A stretch of DNA of 64,000 nucleotides from Sciscionella sediminilitoris. Its GTDB lineage: Bacteria; Actinomycetota; Actinomycetes; Mycobacteriales; Pseudonocardiaceae. Positions 34,279-43,233 of the stretch are shown piece by piece. The DNA lies in NCBI RefSeq assembly GCF_000737195.2, contig NZ_JALM01000002.1, positions 1 to 64,000 of the forward strand. The letters are read 5' to 3'. The translations under genes and the position numbers were made by a program. How positions within the stretch are numbered: position 1 is the first letter of the stretch; each line of letters starts with the position of its first letter. The notes under the pieces are model-generated. The model saw nothing but the letters and a program-made list of their open reading frames with translations. It was not told where the DNA came from and ran no database searches.

Positions 34279-37200
34279 CAGCGCTGCCCGAGCAGTTCGA
34301 GTTCCGCGGCGATCCGCTTGGCCACGTTCGGCAGCTCGGCGCTCTCCAGTACATCCCAGTGTCCGCAGTGCAGCGCCTCGGTCAGGAACTCCCCCTCGGC
34401 GCGGCGGCGCCAGCTCTCCCGCATCGCTTCGAGATCGGTCTCGGCCTCGTCCACGGCTTGCAGGAACACCAGCCGGGCCGCGCTCGATCCGGGGTCGTAG
34501 GCCTTGGCCGTCATCCGGTTGTGGTTGTACACCTGGTGATACCGCGCGATCTGGCTGTCCTCGATGCCCGGATACATCCCGTTGAACCGCACCAGTTTCT
34601 CCCGGAACTCGGCGAGCTCGACCGGTTGCACGGCCGCGCGCGCCGCCGGATCCCCGGCCAGATTCGTGTCCAGCAGCACCACGCTGACCGAATGCCCGCG
34701 ACGGGCCAGCCGCGCGCCCATCTCGTGGGCCACGAGACCGCCATAGGACAGCCCGCACAGGACGATCAGCTCATCGCGACCCGGTGCGATCAGGCGCAGG
34801 TATTCCTCGGCCATCTCCTCGACACTGGCAAGGGGCTGCTCGCCCGCGTTGAGCCCCGGCGACTGGATACCGTGCACCGCAACGTGTTCCGGGAGGGCGC
34901 TGCTCAGCGGCAGATAGCAGAACGCGGTACCGCCCGCAGGATGCACGCAGACCACGCGTTCCCTTCCGGTTCCGGAGCGGAACTCGATCAGGTTGGCGTC
35001 CTCGCCCGGTTGCGCGTCCCGGCGCAGCAGCGCGGCGAGGCCCTCGATAGTGGGGTGCAGCAGGATCTCCCGGACGGGCAGCTCGCGGCCGAACTGTTCG
35101 CGCACCGCGCCGGCCACCTTGATCGCGGAGACCGAGCTGCCGCCGAGGGCGAAGAAGTCGTCCGTGATGCCGATGTTCTGGTGCAACAGGAGATCCCGCC
35201 AGATCCGGTAGAGCGCGAGCTCCACGTGGTCACGCGGGCTTTCGGTGTTGACCTGTTCCGGGGCGGACCCGGCGCGCTCCAGCAACGCGACCCGGTCGGC
35301 CTTGCCGCTGCGGTTGAGCGGAATCCGTTCCATGGTCAGGAAAACCGCGGGGATCATGTATTCCGGCAGCCGCTCGGCCAGTGCCGCGCGCCACTGCTGC
35401 TCCGGCTGTTCCCCGGTACCCGCGAGCGCGGCGATGAGCCTTCCCTCCCCGGATGCGGACCGGTCGGCGAGCACCACGGCATCGGTGACCCCGGGCAGTT
35501 CGCGCAGCGCAGCCTCGATCTCGCCGGGTTCGATGCGGAACCCGCGCAGTTTGACCTGCGCGTCCGCCCTGCCGAGGTAGGTGGCCGCGCCATCGGGCAG
35601 CCAGCGGGCGAGGTCCCCGGTGCGGTACATGCGTTCCCCGGGGACGAACGGATCGGCGAGGAAACGGCTCGCGGTCGCCCCCGGGTCGCCGTGATAGCCG
35701 CGGGCGAGGCAGGCCCCGGCGAGATAGACCTCACCGGCCATCCCGGGCGGCACCGGACGCAGCCGCTCGTCGAGCAGGTACAGGCGGGTGCCGGGCACCG
35801 GGCGCCCGATCGGGGTGGCCCGGTGCAGCGGGCGTGGTTCGGTGTGGGCGGTGCTGTACAGCGTGGCCTCGGTCGGGCCGTATCCGAAGCAGATCCGGAT
35901 CCCCGGCTGCGCTTCCGCGATGGCGGCGAGCGCGGTCTCCTGGATGGATTCCACCCCGGTCAGCAGGGTGCGCATGGCGAGCCCGTGCAGCCGCCGCGGA
36001 TCCTCGCCGAGCCAGGTGACATAGGCCGGAGGCAGAAAGGTGTCGCTGATCTGCCGGGCCCGCATCCAGTCGAGCAGCTCGGCCGGATCACCGCGCAGCC
36101 GCTCGGGAACGAGGTGCAGGCTCGCGCCGGTGGTCAGGGGCAGCAGGATCTCGTGCACGCTCGCGTCGAAACCGATCCCGGACCACGCCGAGCAGTTCCT
36201 GCCCTCCGGGGCGCCGAACCGGTCCACCCACTGGTCGAACAGGTTGCGCACGCTGGCCTGGGTGACCGCGACACCCTTGGGTTTCCCGGTCGAGCCCGAG
36301 GTGTAGATGACGTACGCCAGATCCAGGTCTCCGGTGGCGGGCGCGGGCGGGCTGGTCGCCGCGCCGCGGTCTTCGAGTTCGGTCAGGGCGAGCCAGCCGG
36401 GCCGCGGCTCGGTGCCGTGCTGCAGCACGGCGGCCGCCCCGGCGTCCTCGACCATGGTGGCCAGCCGTTTCGGTGGCTGCCCCGGATCGAGCGGCAGGAA
36501 CGCGGCACCTGCCTTGAGCACGCCGAGGATGCCGACCACGAGTTCCGGGCAGCGGCCGGTGTGCAGGCCGACCACATCGCCCCGGCCGATGCCGAGTTCG
36601 CCGAGCGCGCCCGCCAGCCTGCCGGACCGCCGGTCGAGGCTCGCATAGTCGATCCGTTCCCCATCGGCTTCCACGGCGATGCGGTCCCCGTGCGCGCGCA
36701 CCTGTTCGGCGAACCGTTCGAGGATCCCGCCGGGCAGCGCGGGAGCGGGCGCGGTGCGGCACTGCCCGTCGAGCAGCGCGCGGGTTTCCGCCGCGTCCAG
36801 CAGCGGCAGTTCGTCCGCACGGCGTTCCGGATCCCGCACCAGTTCGGTGAGCAGCCGCCGCAGCAGCCGCTCGTGACCGGCCGCGGTCTCATGGTCGAAC
36901 AGCGCACTGGCGTAGTCGAGGCTCCCGGAGAGCACGGGCCCCTCGTCGGCGATGCTCAGCGCGAGATCGAACTTTGCCGGGGCGACCGGGATATCGAGCG
37001 GTTCCGCGCTGATCCCCGGCATCTCGAGCAGCCCGTGCATGCTCGGCACCCAGGCGAACATGGCCTGGAACAGCGGGGCGTGTGCCGCGCTGCGCGGTGG
37101 GTTCACCGCCTCGACGACCCGGTCGAACGGCAGCGCGCCATGGCTGAGCGCCTCCTTGAGCACCCGGTGGGTGCGGCGCAGCAGTTCGCTCCCGCTCGGT

Positions 37201-38270
37201 GCTCCGGCGCGGTCCACCCGTAGCGCGACCGTGTTGACGAAAAACCCCATCAGATCGGCGATATCCGCGTCGCGCCGGTTCGCGATCGGAGCCCCGATGA
37301 CCGCTTCGGGCTGGTCGGCGAGCCGGGAGAGCAGGAGTCCCCATGCGGTGAGGATGGTCGAGTAGAGGCTCACGCCCGTGCGTTCGGCGAGCGCGCGCAG
37401 CTCGGAGGTCAGCTCCTCGTCGATGTGGATGAGCACGCGCCCGCCCCGGTAGTCCTGCTCCGCGGGGCGCGGCCGATCGCTCGGCAGTTCCAGCAGCGCC
37501 GGTGCCCCATCGAGCTGCTTCGTCCAGTAGGCGAGCTGTGTTTCCGGTTCCGGACCGGCCAGCCAGTCCTGCTGTCGGCGCGCGTGCTCGGCATAGCTGT
37601 GGTGCAGCGGAGCCAGCGCGGGCGCCTCCCCGCGCTGTGCCGCCGCGTAGCACTTCCCGAGCTCGCGCAGCAGAATATCGCGCGACCAGCCGTCGAAGAC
37701 GATGTGATGCAGGGTGATGATCAGCACGGACCGCTGTGGTTCGAGGGTCGCGATCCGGGCCCGGGCCAGCGAGGCACCGGAGAAATCGAACGGGGTTTCG
37801 GTCTCCTCCGTGAGCAGTTCGGCCACGGAGGAGACCGATTCCTCGACGGTGCAGGGAAATCCGGAGTCCGGCGGCCCGATCAGCTGACGGGGGCCGTCCT
37901 CGGTCTCCGCGATCCGGGTACGCAGCGGGGCGTGCCTGGCGGCCAGCATGTCCAGCGCCTCGAGGAGCGCCGTGCGATCCAGTGGCCCGCGCAGTTCGAA
38001 CGCGAGCAGCTCATTGTACGCGCTTTTCGCGTTGTCCAGCTGGGCGAGCAACCACAGCCGCTGCTGCACAGGCGATAACGGCGCCACTTCTGCGTGTTCC
38101 GAACGAATGTCCTGACCCTGGTGCTTGACGTGTGTCGACAAACCGGCCTTCCCAGACGCGTCACCGGACCATGGCGCGGCACCTTCCGAGCGCGCGTCGA
38201 CTCCGGCGACGTCGGGGAGGTCGATGGCAGGAACGGAACGTGGCGGCACCAGCCCACCATGTTTGTGCAT
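34278..38270 (-). CDS. NRPS, single module with thioesterase (C-A-T-TE)
   Basis: A nonribosomal peptide synthetase of about 1,330 residues. C: PLSPVQQRLW near residue 64 and HHIVFDGW near 190. A: about 510-1000, YTSGSTGKPKG near 656, NRSGKADR near 987. T: ALGGSSVSAIK near 1045. TE: about 1105-1330, GLSYGG near 1176 with a late GHWD. The A-domain code read against GrsA is D-A-H-F-L-G-G-L-Y-K, which I cannot assign. A C domain at the N-terminus means it expects a loaded upstream carrier, yet it is the first NRPS of the operon. I start at ATG 38270 (MHKHGG); a GTG at 38318 is in frame but lacks a ribosome site. The stop overlaps the NRPS-PKS start (TGATG). Confidence 0.88.
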   Translation of the reverse strand: MHKHGGLVPPRSVPAIDLPDVAGVDARSEGAAPWSGDASGKAGLSTHVKHQGQDIRSEHAEVAPLSPVQQRLWLLAQLDNAKSAYNELLAFELRGPLDRTALLEALDMLAARHAPLRTRIAETEDGPRQLIGPPDSGFPCTVEESVSSVAELLTEETETPFDFSGASLARARIATLEPQRSVLIITLHHIVFDGWSRDILLRELGKCYAAAQRGEAPALAPLHHSYAEHARRQQDWLAGPEPETQLAYWTKQLDGAPALLELPSDRPRPAEQDYRGGRVLIHIDEELTSELRALAERTGVSLYSTILTAWGLLLSRLADQPEAVIGAPIANRRDADIADLMGFFVNTVALRVDRAGAPSGSELLRRTHRVLKEALSHGALPFDRVVEAVNPPRSAAHAPLFQAMFAWVPSMHGLLEMPGISAEPLDIPVAPAKFDLALSIADEGPVLSGSLDYASALFDHETAAGHERLLRRLLTELVRDPERRADELPLLDAAETRALLDGQCRTAPAPALPGGILERFAEQVRAHGDRIAVEADGERIDYASLDRRSGRLAGALGELGIGRGDVVGLHTGRCPELVVGILGVLKAGAAFLPLDPGQPPKRLATMVEDAGAAAVLQHGTEPRPGWLALTELEDRGAATSPPAPATGDLDLAYVIYTSGSTGKPKGVAVTQASVRNLFDQWVDRFGAPEGRNCSAWSGIGFDASVHEILLPLTTGASLHLVPERLRGDPAELLDWMRARQISDTFLPPAYVTWLGEDPRRLHGLAMRTLLTGVESIQETALAAIAEAQPGIRICFGYGPTEATLYSTAHTEPRPLHRATPIGRPVPGTRLYLLDERLRPVPPGMAGEVYLAGACLARGYHGDPGATASRFLADPFVPGERMYRTGDLARWLPDGAATYLGRADAQVKLRGFRIEPGEIEAALRELPGVTDAVVLADRSASGEGRLIAALAGTGEQPEQQWRAALAERLPEYMIPAVFLTMERIPLNRSGKADRVALLERAGSAPEQVNTESPRDHVELALYRIWRDLLLHQNIGITDDFFALGGSSVSAIKVAGAVREQFGRELPVREILLHPTIEGLAALLRRDAQPGEDANLIEFRSGTGRERVVCVHPAGGTAFCYLPLSSALPEHVAVHGIQSPGLNAGEQPLASVEEMAEEYLRLIAPGRDELIVLCGLSYGGLVAHEMGARLARRGHSVSVVLLDTNLAGDPAARAAVQPVELAEFREKLVRFNGMYPGIEDSQIARYHQVYNHNRMTAKAYDPGSSAARLVFLQAVDEAETDLEAMRESWRRRAEGEFLTEALHCGHWDVLESAELPNVAKRIAAELELLGQR

Positions 38271-38489
38271 GCCCCCGGCGAATGTCAACGGCACACCGGA
38301 AAGATTGCCGTTCACCACATTATTGACAAATGACCAACGCGGATTTTTCCTGTTTCCCGCGAAGATCTTCCGGTTGTGATGATGTGATCACGCAAAGTGC
38401 CCTCTTGCCGGTCCGGTACACCGGGTCACCCGGGTAATTCGTACTGTGACCGAGGAATCGGCTCGGGAATCGGCTCGCGCACCGCGCGC

Positions 38490-39299
38490 TCAGAGCCGGT
38501 GGTAGGTGCGGCCGGTGTCGTCCTCGGGGTGACCGTGCGAGGTGAGGAAGTAGTTGGGGCCACGGCGCTGAACGCTCTCCGGTGGCGGGAAAACACCGGT
38601 CAGATCGGCACGGACGAAGAACGCGTTGGCCCCGGCCATTTCGCAGTGCACCAGCCGATAGCCCTTGTCGGCGGCAAGCCCGGTCAGGGCACCGAGCGAG
38701 GCGCCGAAGAACGCGGTGCCCGACCAGGGTTCGGTACCGGGCGGCTGGACCAGTTTTTCCTCGGGCGAAAGGGCGGAATTGTATTCGATGACGAGTGCGC
38801 GGGGACGATAATCGTGCAACGCTTCCCAAATCCAGTAGTCACCGCCGTCGATATCGATCGAGACGACATCCGGTTCCGCGGGCACCTTTCCGATACCGAA
38901 AAGCTCCTCGACCCGATCGGGAGTGACGGTGGCGTGCAAAGTGCTCACCGCCTGGTTCCAACGGTATTTCTGATGGAGCAGGTGATGGTGCGCCGGGTCG
39001 GCCTCCATGAACAATCCGTGCCAGCCGAGGACATCGGCGAGCGCGACGCAGTTCCCCTCCCGGCCGGATTCGACACCGAACTCGACGAACCAGCGGCCGG
39101 TGACACCGATCCGGCGCAGGATTTCGGCGAGCACGCCGTCCTCGCCGTTCTGCGAGAAGAGCCGGTATTCGTAACCGGTGAGCGCGGTTTCCCCGTCCAC
39201 GCTGCCGGGATGCGTGCCGATCCGGCGGGCCCGGCGCATGTACTCCGGGAGCGCGGCGTACACGGCATCGGCCTGACGCCTATCCGACTCGGTGAACAC
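38490..39299 (-). CDS. FkbM-like SAM-dependent methyltransferase
   Basis: A protein of about 269 residues with a methyltransferase-like Rossmann core: FSQNGEDGVLAEIL, WFVEFGVESGREGNC (likely SAM loop), GLFMEADP and DVVSIDIDGGDYWIWEAL, then ALVIEYNS. This is the pattern of FkbM-type and related small-molecule or sugar methyltransferases. The start is uncertain. GTG at 39299 (VFTESDRRQ) keeps a full N-terminus; ATG at 39239 is the alternative. It lies upstream of the NRPS genes on the same strand with a gap of about 220 bp, so it may belong to that cluster. It is divergent from the helical-repeat gene. Confidence 0.65.
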   Translation of the reverse strand: MFTESDRRQADAVYAALPEYMRRARRIGTHPGSVDGETALTGYEYRLFSQNGEDGVLAEILRRIGVTGRWFVEFGVESGREGNCVALADVLGWHGLFMEADPAHHHLLHQKYRWNQAVSTLHATVTPDRVEELFGIGKVPAEPDVVSIDIDGGDYWIWEALHDYRPRALVIEYNSALSPEEKLVQPPGTEPWSGTAFFGASLGALTGLAADKGYRLVHCEMAGANAFFVRADLTGVFPPPESVQRRGPNYFLTSHGHPEDDTGRTYHRL

Positions 39300-39416
39300 G
39301 GCGACACTGTAGCAACACCGCACCACCTGGCGGGTCGTTCGCCGGGACCGGTCCCGAACGGTTCCGGTACTCCTGTTCCGTGCCACCGTTCGCCCCTCCG
39401 TTGGTGTGAGGAGACC

Positions 39417-40568
39417 ATGACTGCGGAATTCGCGGAACTGCTCGACCGGGTCCAGCGGCGGCTGGACGGCTATCGACGGGCACCCGGAACGCGATCGGTG
39501 CTGGACAGAAGGGCGCTCGCGGAGGCGGACGAGCTGTGGCGGGCCATGCGGTCCGAGGACACCGAGCAGACCCGTTCGGCCCGGCGTGCCCTCGCGCAGC
39601 TGCACATGTACCGGGCGACGGCGCTGCCGCAGGAGGACTGGTATCCCGAGCTCGCGCACGCGATCGTCTGTCTGGCCCCGGTGGCCAGGGAGATCGAGGC
39701 GGTCCCCACCGGGCTCGGCCCGCTGCTCGGCCCGGCCGCCGATGCCGACCATCAGGGCGACCTCGGCGCGGACCTGTTGCGGCACAATACGGACACCGCG
39801 GATCCACGGCTCGTCGACGCCGCCATCATCCTGCTCGAGGGCGCCGTCCTGGCGACCCCGGAGCGCCATGCCCGGCGCCCGGCGAGATTGTCGAATCTGG
39901 GCAACGCCTACTTTCAGCGATACCGCCGCTGCGCCGATCCCGCCGATCTCGACCGCGCCATCGGATCCGTCACCCAGGCCACCGACCACGCGGGCCGGGG
40001 GCACCCGAACCTGGCCGAATTCCGCCTCATGCTCGGCGATTTCCACCGGGAGCGGTACCGCAACGGCGGGGCCGCCGCGGATCTGCACCGGGCGATCGAG
40101 CTGCTGGAACGGTCCCGGTCGGCGCTGCCCGCTGGACACGCACTGCACGCGATCCTGTCCGCCAAGACGGGCAGCGCGTACCTCGAACGCTATCTGCGCA
40201 CCCCGTCGGACGGCGGCCTCACGCAGGCGATCGAGCTGCTCAGTGCAGGGCTCGCCGAGGAAACCGCGACAGACCCCGGGCACCTGCAGGACCTGGCGCG
40301 CGCCTGCTACCTCCGGTTCCTTGCCGGGCACCGGATGGCCGATCTGGACGCCGCCATCGAGGCCGGTGAGCGGGCCGTCGCGGCGACCCCGGACGAGGAC
40401 GCCGTACTGCCGTGGCGGCTGGAGGAACTGGCCCGCGCCTACGAGGAGCGCCACCACCACAGTTCCTCGGCGCTCGATCTGGAGCAGGCGCGCCGGTGTT
40501 CCCGCCGCGCGGCGACACTTCGGCCTCGGCGCCGCCGCTGGCCCTGGCGCCGCGAACGCGAACGCTGA
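39417..40568 (+). CDS. Tetratricopeptide-like helical-repeat protein of unknown function
   Basis: A 383-residue soluble protein. From about residue 130 it shows repeating helical pairs with TPR-like spacing: SNLGNAYFQRYRRCADPADLDRAI, then FRLMLGDFHRERYRNGGAAADLHRAIELL, then KTGSAYLERYLRT and LARACYLRFLAGHRMADLDAAIEAGERAV. These resemble the TPR blocks of actinobacterial CHAT/TPR regulators, but no peptidase domain is fused. The C-terminus is very basic (RRRRWPWRRERER). The ATG at 39417 follows TGAGGAG. It converges on the FHA gene (27 bp between stops). The role is probably protein-protein scaffolding, by inference. Confidence 0.7.
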   Translation: MTAEFAELLDRVQRRLDGYRRAPGTRSVLDRRALAEADELWRAMRSEDTEQTRSARRALAQLHMYRATALPQEDWYPELAHAIVCLAPVAREIEAVPTGLGPLLGPAADADHQGDLGADLLRHNTDTADPRLVDAAIILLEGAVLATPERHARRPARLSNLGNAYFQRYRRCADPADLDRAIGSVTQATDHAGRGHPNLAEFRLMLGDFHRERYRNGGAAADLHRAIELLERSRSALPAGHALHAILSAKTGSAYLERYLRTPSDGGLTQAIELLSAGLAEETATDPGHLQDLARACYLRFLAGHRMADLDAAIEAGERAVAATPDEDAVLPWRLEELARAYEERHHHSSSALDLEQARRCSRRAATLRPRRRRWPWRRERER

Positions 40569-40595
40569 TCCTGCCGCGAGTCAGGGGGCAACCCG

Positions 40596-41378
40596 CTAAT
40601 CGATGAGCGCGCCGAGCGCTTCCAGGTCACCGGGCACGATCGTGGTGGACAGCACCAACTCGGTCAACAGGTTGTGGTTGAGCGAATTCCCGACCGGCTC
40701 CCCCACTTCCTCCCGGGTCAGCCCGGTGACACCGGTGCGGGCGAGCCTGCCGCGGATACCGGCGACGAGATGCTCGACCCGTTTCGCCGTCCAGCCCTGT
40801 CCGGGTTGCAGATCGGCGAGCGCGGCCGCGGCCTGCCGCCAGGCGAGCGGCTGCGGATTGGCCTCGTGGTAGAGGTAACGCTGACCGAGCACGACGACGG
40901 CGAGCTTTTCCTTCTCCGAAAGGCGCCAGATGCTCGGCGGCTGGGTGAGGTCGGCGTGTTTGGAGCGGGGCCGCTGGTCGAGGTTGCCGACCACGAACAA
41001 CTCGAGCAGATGTTCGCGCCCCGAGGAACCGCGCAGGAACAGCGGGGCGTAGCCGTCCCCGAGCGGTACCGGCTCCCCGCCGGGATGCAGCCAGACCGAA
41101 CCGGGCAACCGGATCGGCAGTCGTCCGGTGTTGTGCAGCCACCACCGCGTACCCGCGTAGTCGAGCTGCCCGTGCCGCCTGCTCACCCTGCGGTCGTCCT
41201 CGCCGACGCAGATGTGCACATCCGGGCGGTTGCGGCCGAAGTAGAGCCGTCGTCCGTCCTTCGGTGCCATGGTCAGCCCGCCGCACAGGCTGAGCGCGAA
41301 CAGGGTACCCGGCGCGGATTCCGGTACCCCGGCCGCGAGCGTCCTGTCCACTCCGGACAGTGGAAATTCCCGTGTCAT
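40596..41378 (-). CDS. FHA-domain protein paired with the kinase
   Basis: A 260-residue protein. An FHA-like domain covers about residues 40-115: YFGRNRPDVHI (the GR of the phosphothreonine pocket), RRVSRRHGQLDY (the SxxH motif) and WLHNTGRLPI (the conserved Asn). The C-terminal half holds a helical region (LSEKEKLAVVVLGQRYL, then WRQAAAALADL) that looks like a winged-helix or sigma-region-4-type fold. The ATG overlaps the kinase stop by 4 bp, so the protein is translationally coupled to the kinase and is its likely phospho-binding partner or substrate. No transmembrane segment. Confidence 0.72.
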   Translation of the reverse strand: MTREFPLSGVDRTLAAGVPESAPGTLFALSLCGGLTMAPKDGRRLYFGRNRPDVHICVGEDDRRVSRRHGQLDYAGTRWWLHNTGRLPIRLPGSVWLHPGGEPVPLGDGYAPLFLRGSSGREHLLELFVVGNLDQRPRSKHADLTQPPSIWRLSEKEKLAVVVLGQRYLYHEANPQPLAWRQAAAALADLQPGQGWTAKRVEHLVAGIRGRLARTGVTGLTREEVGEPVGNSLNHNLLTELVLSTTIVPGDLEALGALID

Positions 41379-43135
41379 GACTGCTTTCCCGGGAGGTTCG
41401 GCGCGGCGGCACCGGCGAGTGTTCCGGCATACCCGCACAGTCTCCGTTGCGGGAGTTCGCCGCGCAGTTCGACGTCGAGCAGTTCGTTCACCGGATCGGC
41501 GTTCGCGTCGTGCACGGTGCGGTTGACCAGTTGCACGGCGCAGGTCCCCTCCCCGTCGAATTCGGTCCGCAACACGGCCGGGTGCCCGGCGAGCCGCATC
41601 GGGGTGCCGTCCGCCGCGCTGAACGGTTGATCGTGGTCGTAGGACAGCCGCAGGCTCAGGTGTTCGGTGGTGCTGTCCCAGGAACAGTCCCAGCCGACGT
41701 AGCCGCGGTCCGGATCGTTCGCGTCGATCCCGGGAACGGTACCGAGCGCCTTCGCGTCCAGCAGGGTGCACGCGTCCACTGTGGCCAGTGACTCGGCGGG
41801 GAATCGCCGCTGCCCCAGCCGGTTCTCGTTCAGCACCCGCAGCGCGGTTCCGGTCGCGGTGTCCGCCATGGCGCAGAGCCGGTCGTCGGTGGCCTCGTCG
41901 AGTTTCGCCGTGACATCCACCCCGGTCCGGCCGGGAAGCAGGATCGTGCGCTCACACTGCTCGCTCTGCCCCGGCTGGTCCACCACCCGCAGCGCGCCGA
42001 CCTCGCGCACGGCACCGGAACGCTGACGAGCCTTGTCCCCCTCGGTGAGCTGCACCTCCACGTCCACGCGCGCGGATCCCTTGGTGACCAGCACATCGCA
42101 GCGATCGAAGTTGCCGTACAGCGGGTCCTGTTCGGCCGTCCCGAACCGGCCGAGGGCGCGCACATCGGTGAGCGAGCAGGGATCCGCGCTGTGCCGGTCC
42201 CCGAGTCCCGGCGGGTTCGCGGCCGCCGGGTGTTCGGTTCCGCCGCTGCCGCGCACCAGTTCCACGACGCCGAAGGCCACGATCACCACCAGCGCGACCG
42301 CGGCACCGGCGGCGAACCCACGGCGGCGCGGCACGAAACGCCGGTGCGGCGCGGTGCCCGTGGGCTGTCCGAGGCGCTCGGCGACGGCGGTGGCCTCCGG
42401 TCGCCGCCCGGGATCCTTGCGCAGCAACTCGGTGAGCAGCCTGCCGAGTTCGCCGTCCGCCCGGCGCGGGGCGAGCATCCTGGCGCGCGCCGCACGGCCG
42501 AGCAGCTGCGCCGCGGCCTCGGCCTCGCCGTACGGGGAGGTTCCCTCGGCCGCGTAGAACAGCGTGGCACCGAGCGAGAACAGATCGGATGCCGGGCTCG
42601 GCCCGCCGCCCTTGACGAGTTCGGGAGCGAGATAGGCGGGGGTTCCGATGATCTCCGCACCGGTCAGCGTGGCATCCGCCCAGTCGGCGCGCGCGATGCC
42701 GAAATCGATGAGCTTCGCCGTCCCGTCCTCGGTGAGCAGCACATTGCCCGGTTTCACATCGGCGTGCACGGTGCCCGCACGGTGCAGTGCGGCGAGCGCG
42801 TCCGCCAGCTGGGCGCCGATGGTGCGGACCTCGGTTCCGGAGAGCGGCCCGGTCTCCAGTACCCGGTCGCGCAGGCTCTTCGCCGGAAGGTACTCCATGA
42901 CCAGCCACAGATCGCCGTCCTCGCGGAGCACGTCGAAGAGGGTGACCAGGTGCGGATGCTGCAGCGTGGCGGCCGCCTTCGCCTCGCGCAGCGCCCCGGT
43001 GCCGCCGGTGTGTGCGCGCTTGAGCGCGACCGTGCGGTCCAGTTCCAGATCGGTGGCCCGCCACACCATCCCCATACCGCCCGCCCCGACCTCGTCCTCG
43101 AGCCGGTAGCGGCCGGCGATCAGCTGGCTCCGCAC
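41375..43135 (-). CDS. Membrane Ser/Thr protein kinase (PknB-like) with Cys-rich sensor domain
   Basis: A 586-residue Hanks-type kinase. The kinase domain (about 9-265) has the Gly loop GAGGMGMVW, VALKRAH, the catalytic loop HADVKPGNVLL (HAD in place of HRD), DFGIARA and APELVKGG. A single membrane helix follows at about 272-295 (GAAVALVVIVAFGVV). The outer part has two Cys-containing blocks (DPCSLTDVRAL to FDRCDV, and DACTLLDAKAL to GWDCSWDS) that resemble repeated DUF3558-type domains rather than the usual PASTA repeats. It may sense an extracellular or cell-wall signal. A 7-bp-arm inverted repeat lies 17 bp upstream of the start. Confidence 0.88.
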   Translation of the reverse strand: MRSQLIAGRYRLEDEVGAGGMGMVWRATDLELDRTVALKRAHTGGTGALREAKAAATLQHPHLVTLFDVLREDGDLWLVMEYLPAKSLRDRVLETGPLSGTEVRTIGAQLADALAALHRAGTVHADVKPGNVLLTEDGTAKLIDFGIARADWADATLTGAEIIGTPAYLAPELVKGGGPSPASDLFSLGATLFYAAEGTSPYGEAEAAAQLLGRAARARMLAPRRADGELGRLLTELLRKDPGRRPEATAVAERLGQPTGTAPHRRFVPRRRGFAAGAAVALVVIVAFGVVELVRGSGGTEHPAAANPPGLGDRHSADPCSLTDVRALGRFGTAEQDPLYGNFDRCDVLVTKGSARVDVEVQLTEGDKARQRSGAVREVGALRVVDQPGQSEQCERTILLPGRTGVDVTAKLDEATDDRLCAMADTATGTALRVLNENRLGQRRFPAESLATVDACTLLDAKALGTVPGIDANDPDRGYVGWDCSWDSTTEHLSLRLSYDHDQPFSAADGTPMRLAGHPAVLRTEFDGEGTCAVQLVNRTVHDANADPVNELLDVELRGELPQRRLCGYAGTLAGAAAPNLPGKQS

Positions 43136-43151
43136 CGCCGCGCCTCCCTCC

Positions 43152-43172
43152 TACGGCGCGTGTTACGCCGTA
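43152..43172. repeat. Small inverted repeat upstream of the kinase gene
   Basis: TACGGCG at 43152-43158 and CGCCGTA at 43166-43172 are perfect 7-bp arms with a 7-bp loop. It lies between the kinase start (43135) and the stop of the upstream beta-helix gene (43234). It could be an operator or a terminator of the upstream gene; there is no U-tract. Confidence 0.4.
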
Positions 43173-43233
43173 CGGGCTAGGTTCAGCGGATCACGTTACT
43201 GCATGAGCACGGGCCGTGGGCAGTCGCGCGCGG

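Noticed and set aside
34359-37223. Plus-strand open frame of 954 codons opposite the C-A-T-TE gene
   Set aside because: Shadow of the minus-strand NRPS; repeated Gly/Arg/Pro-rich words and no motif.
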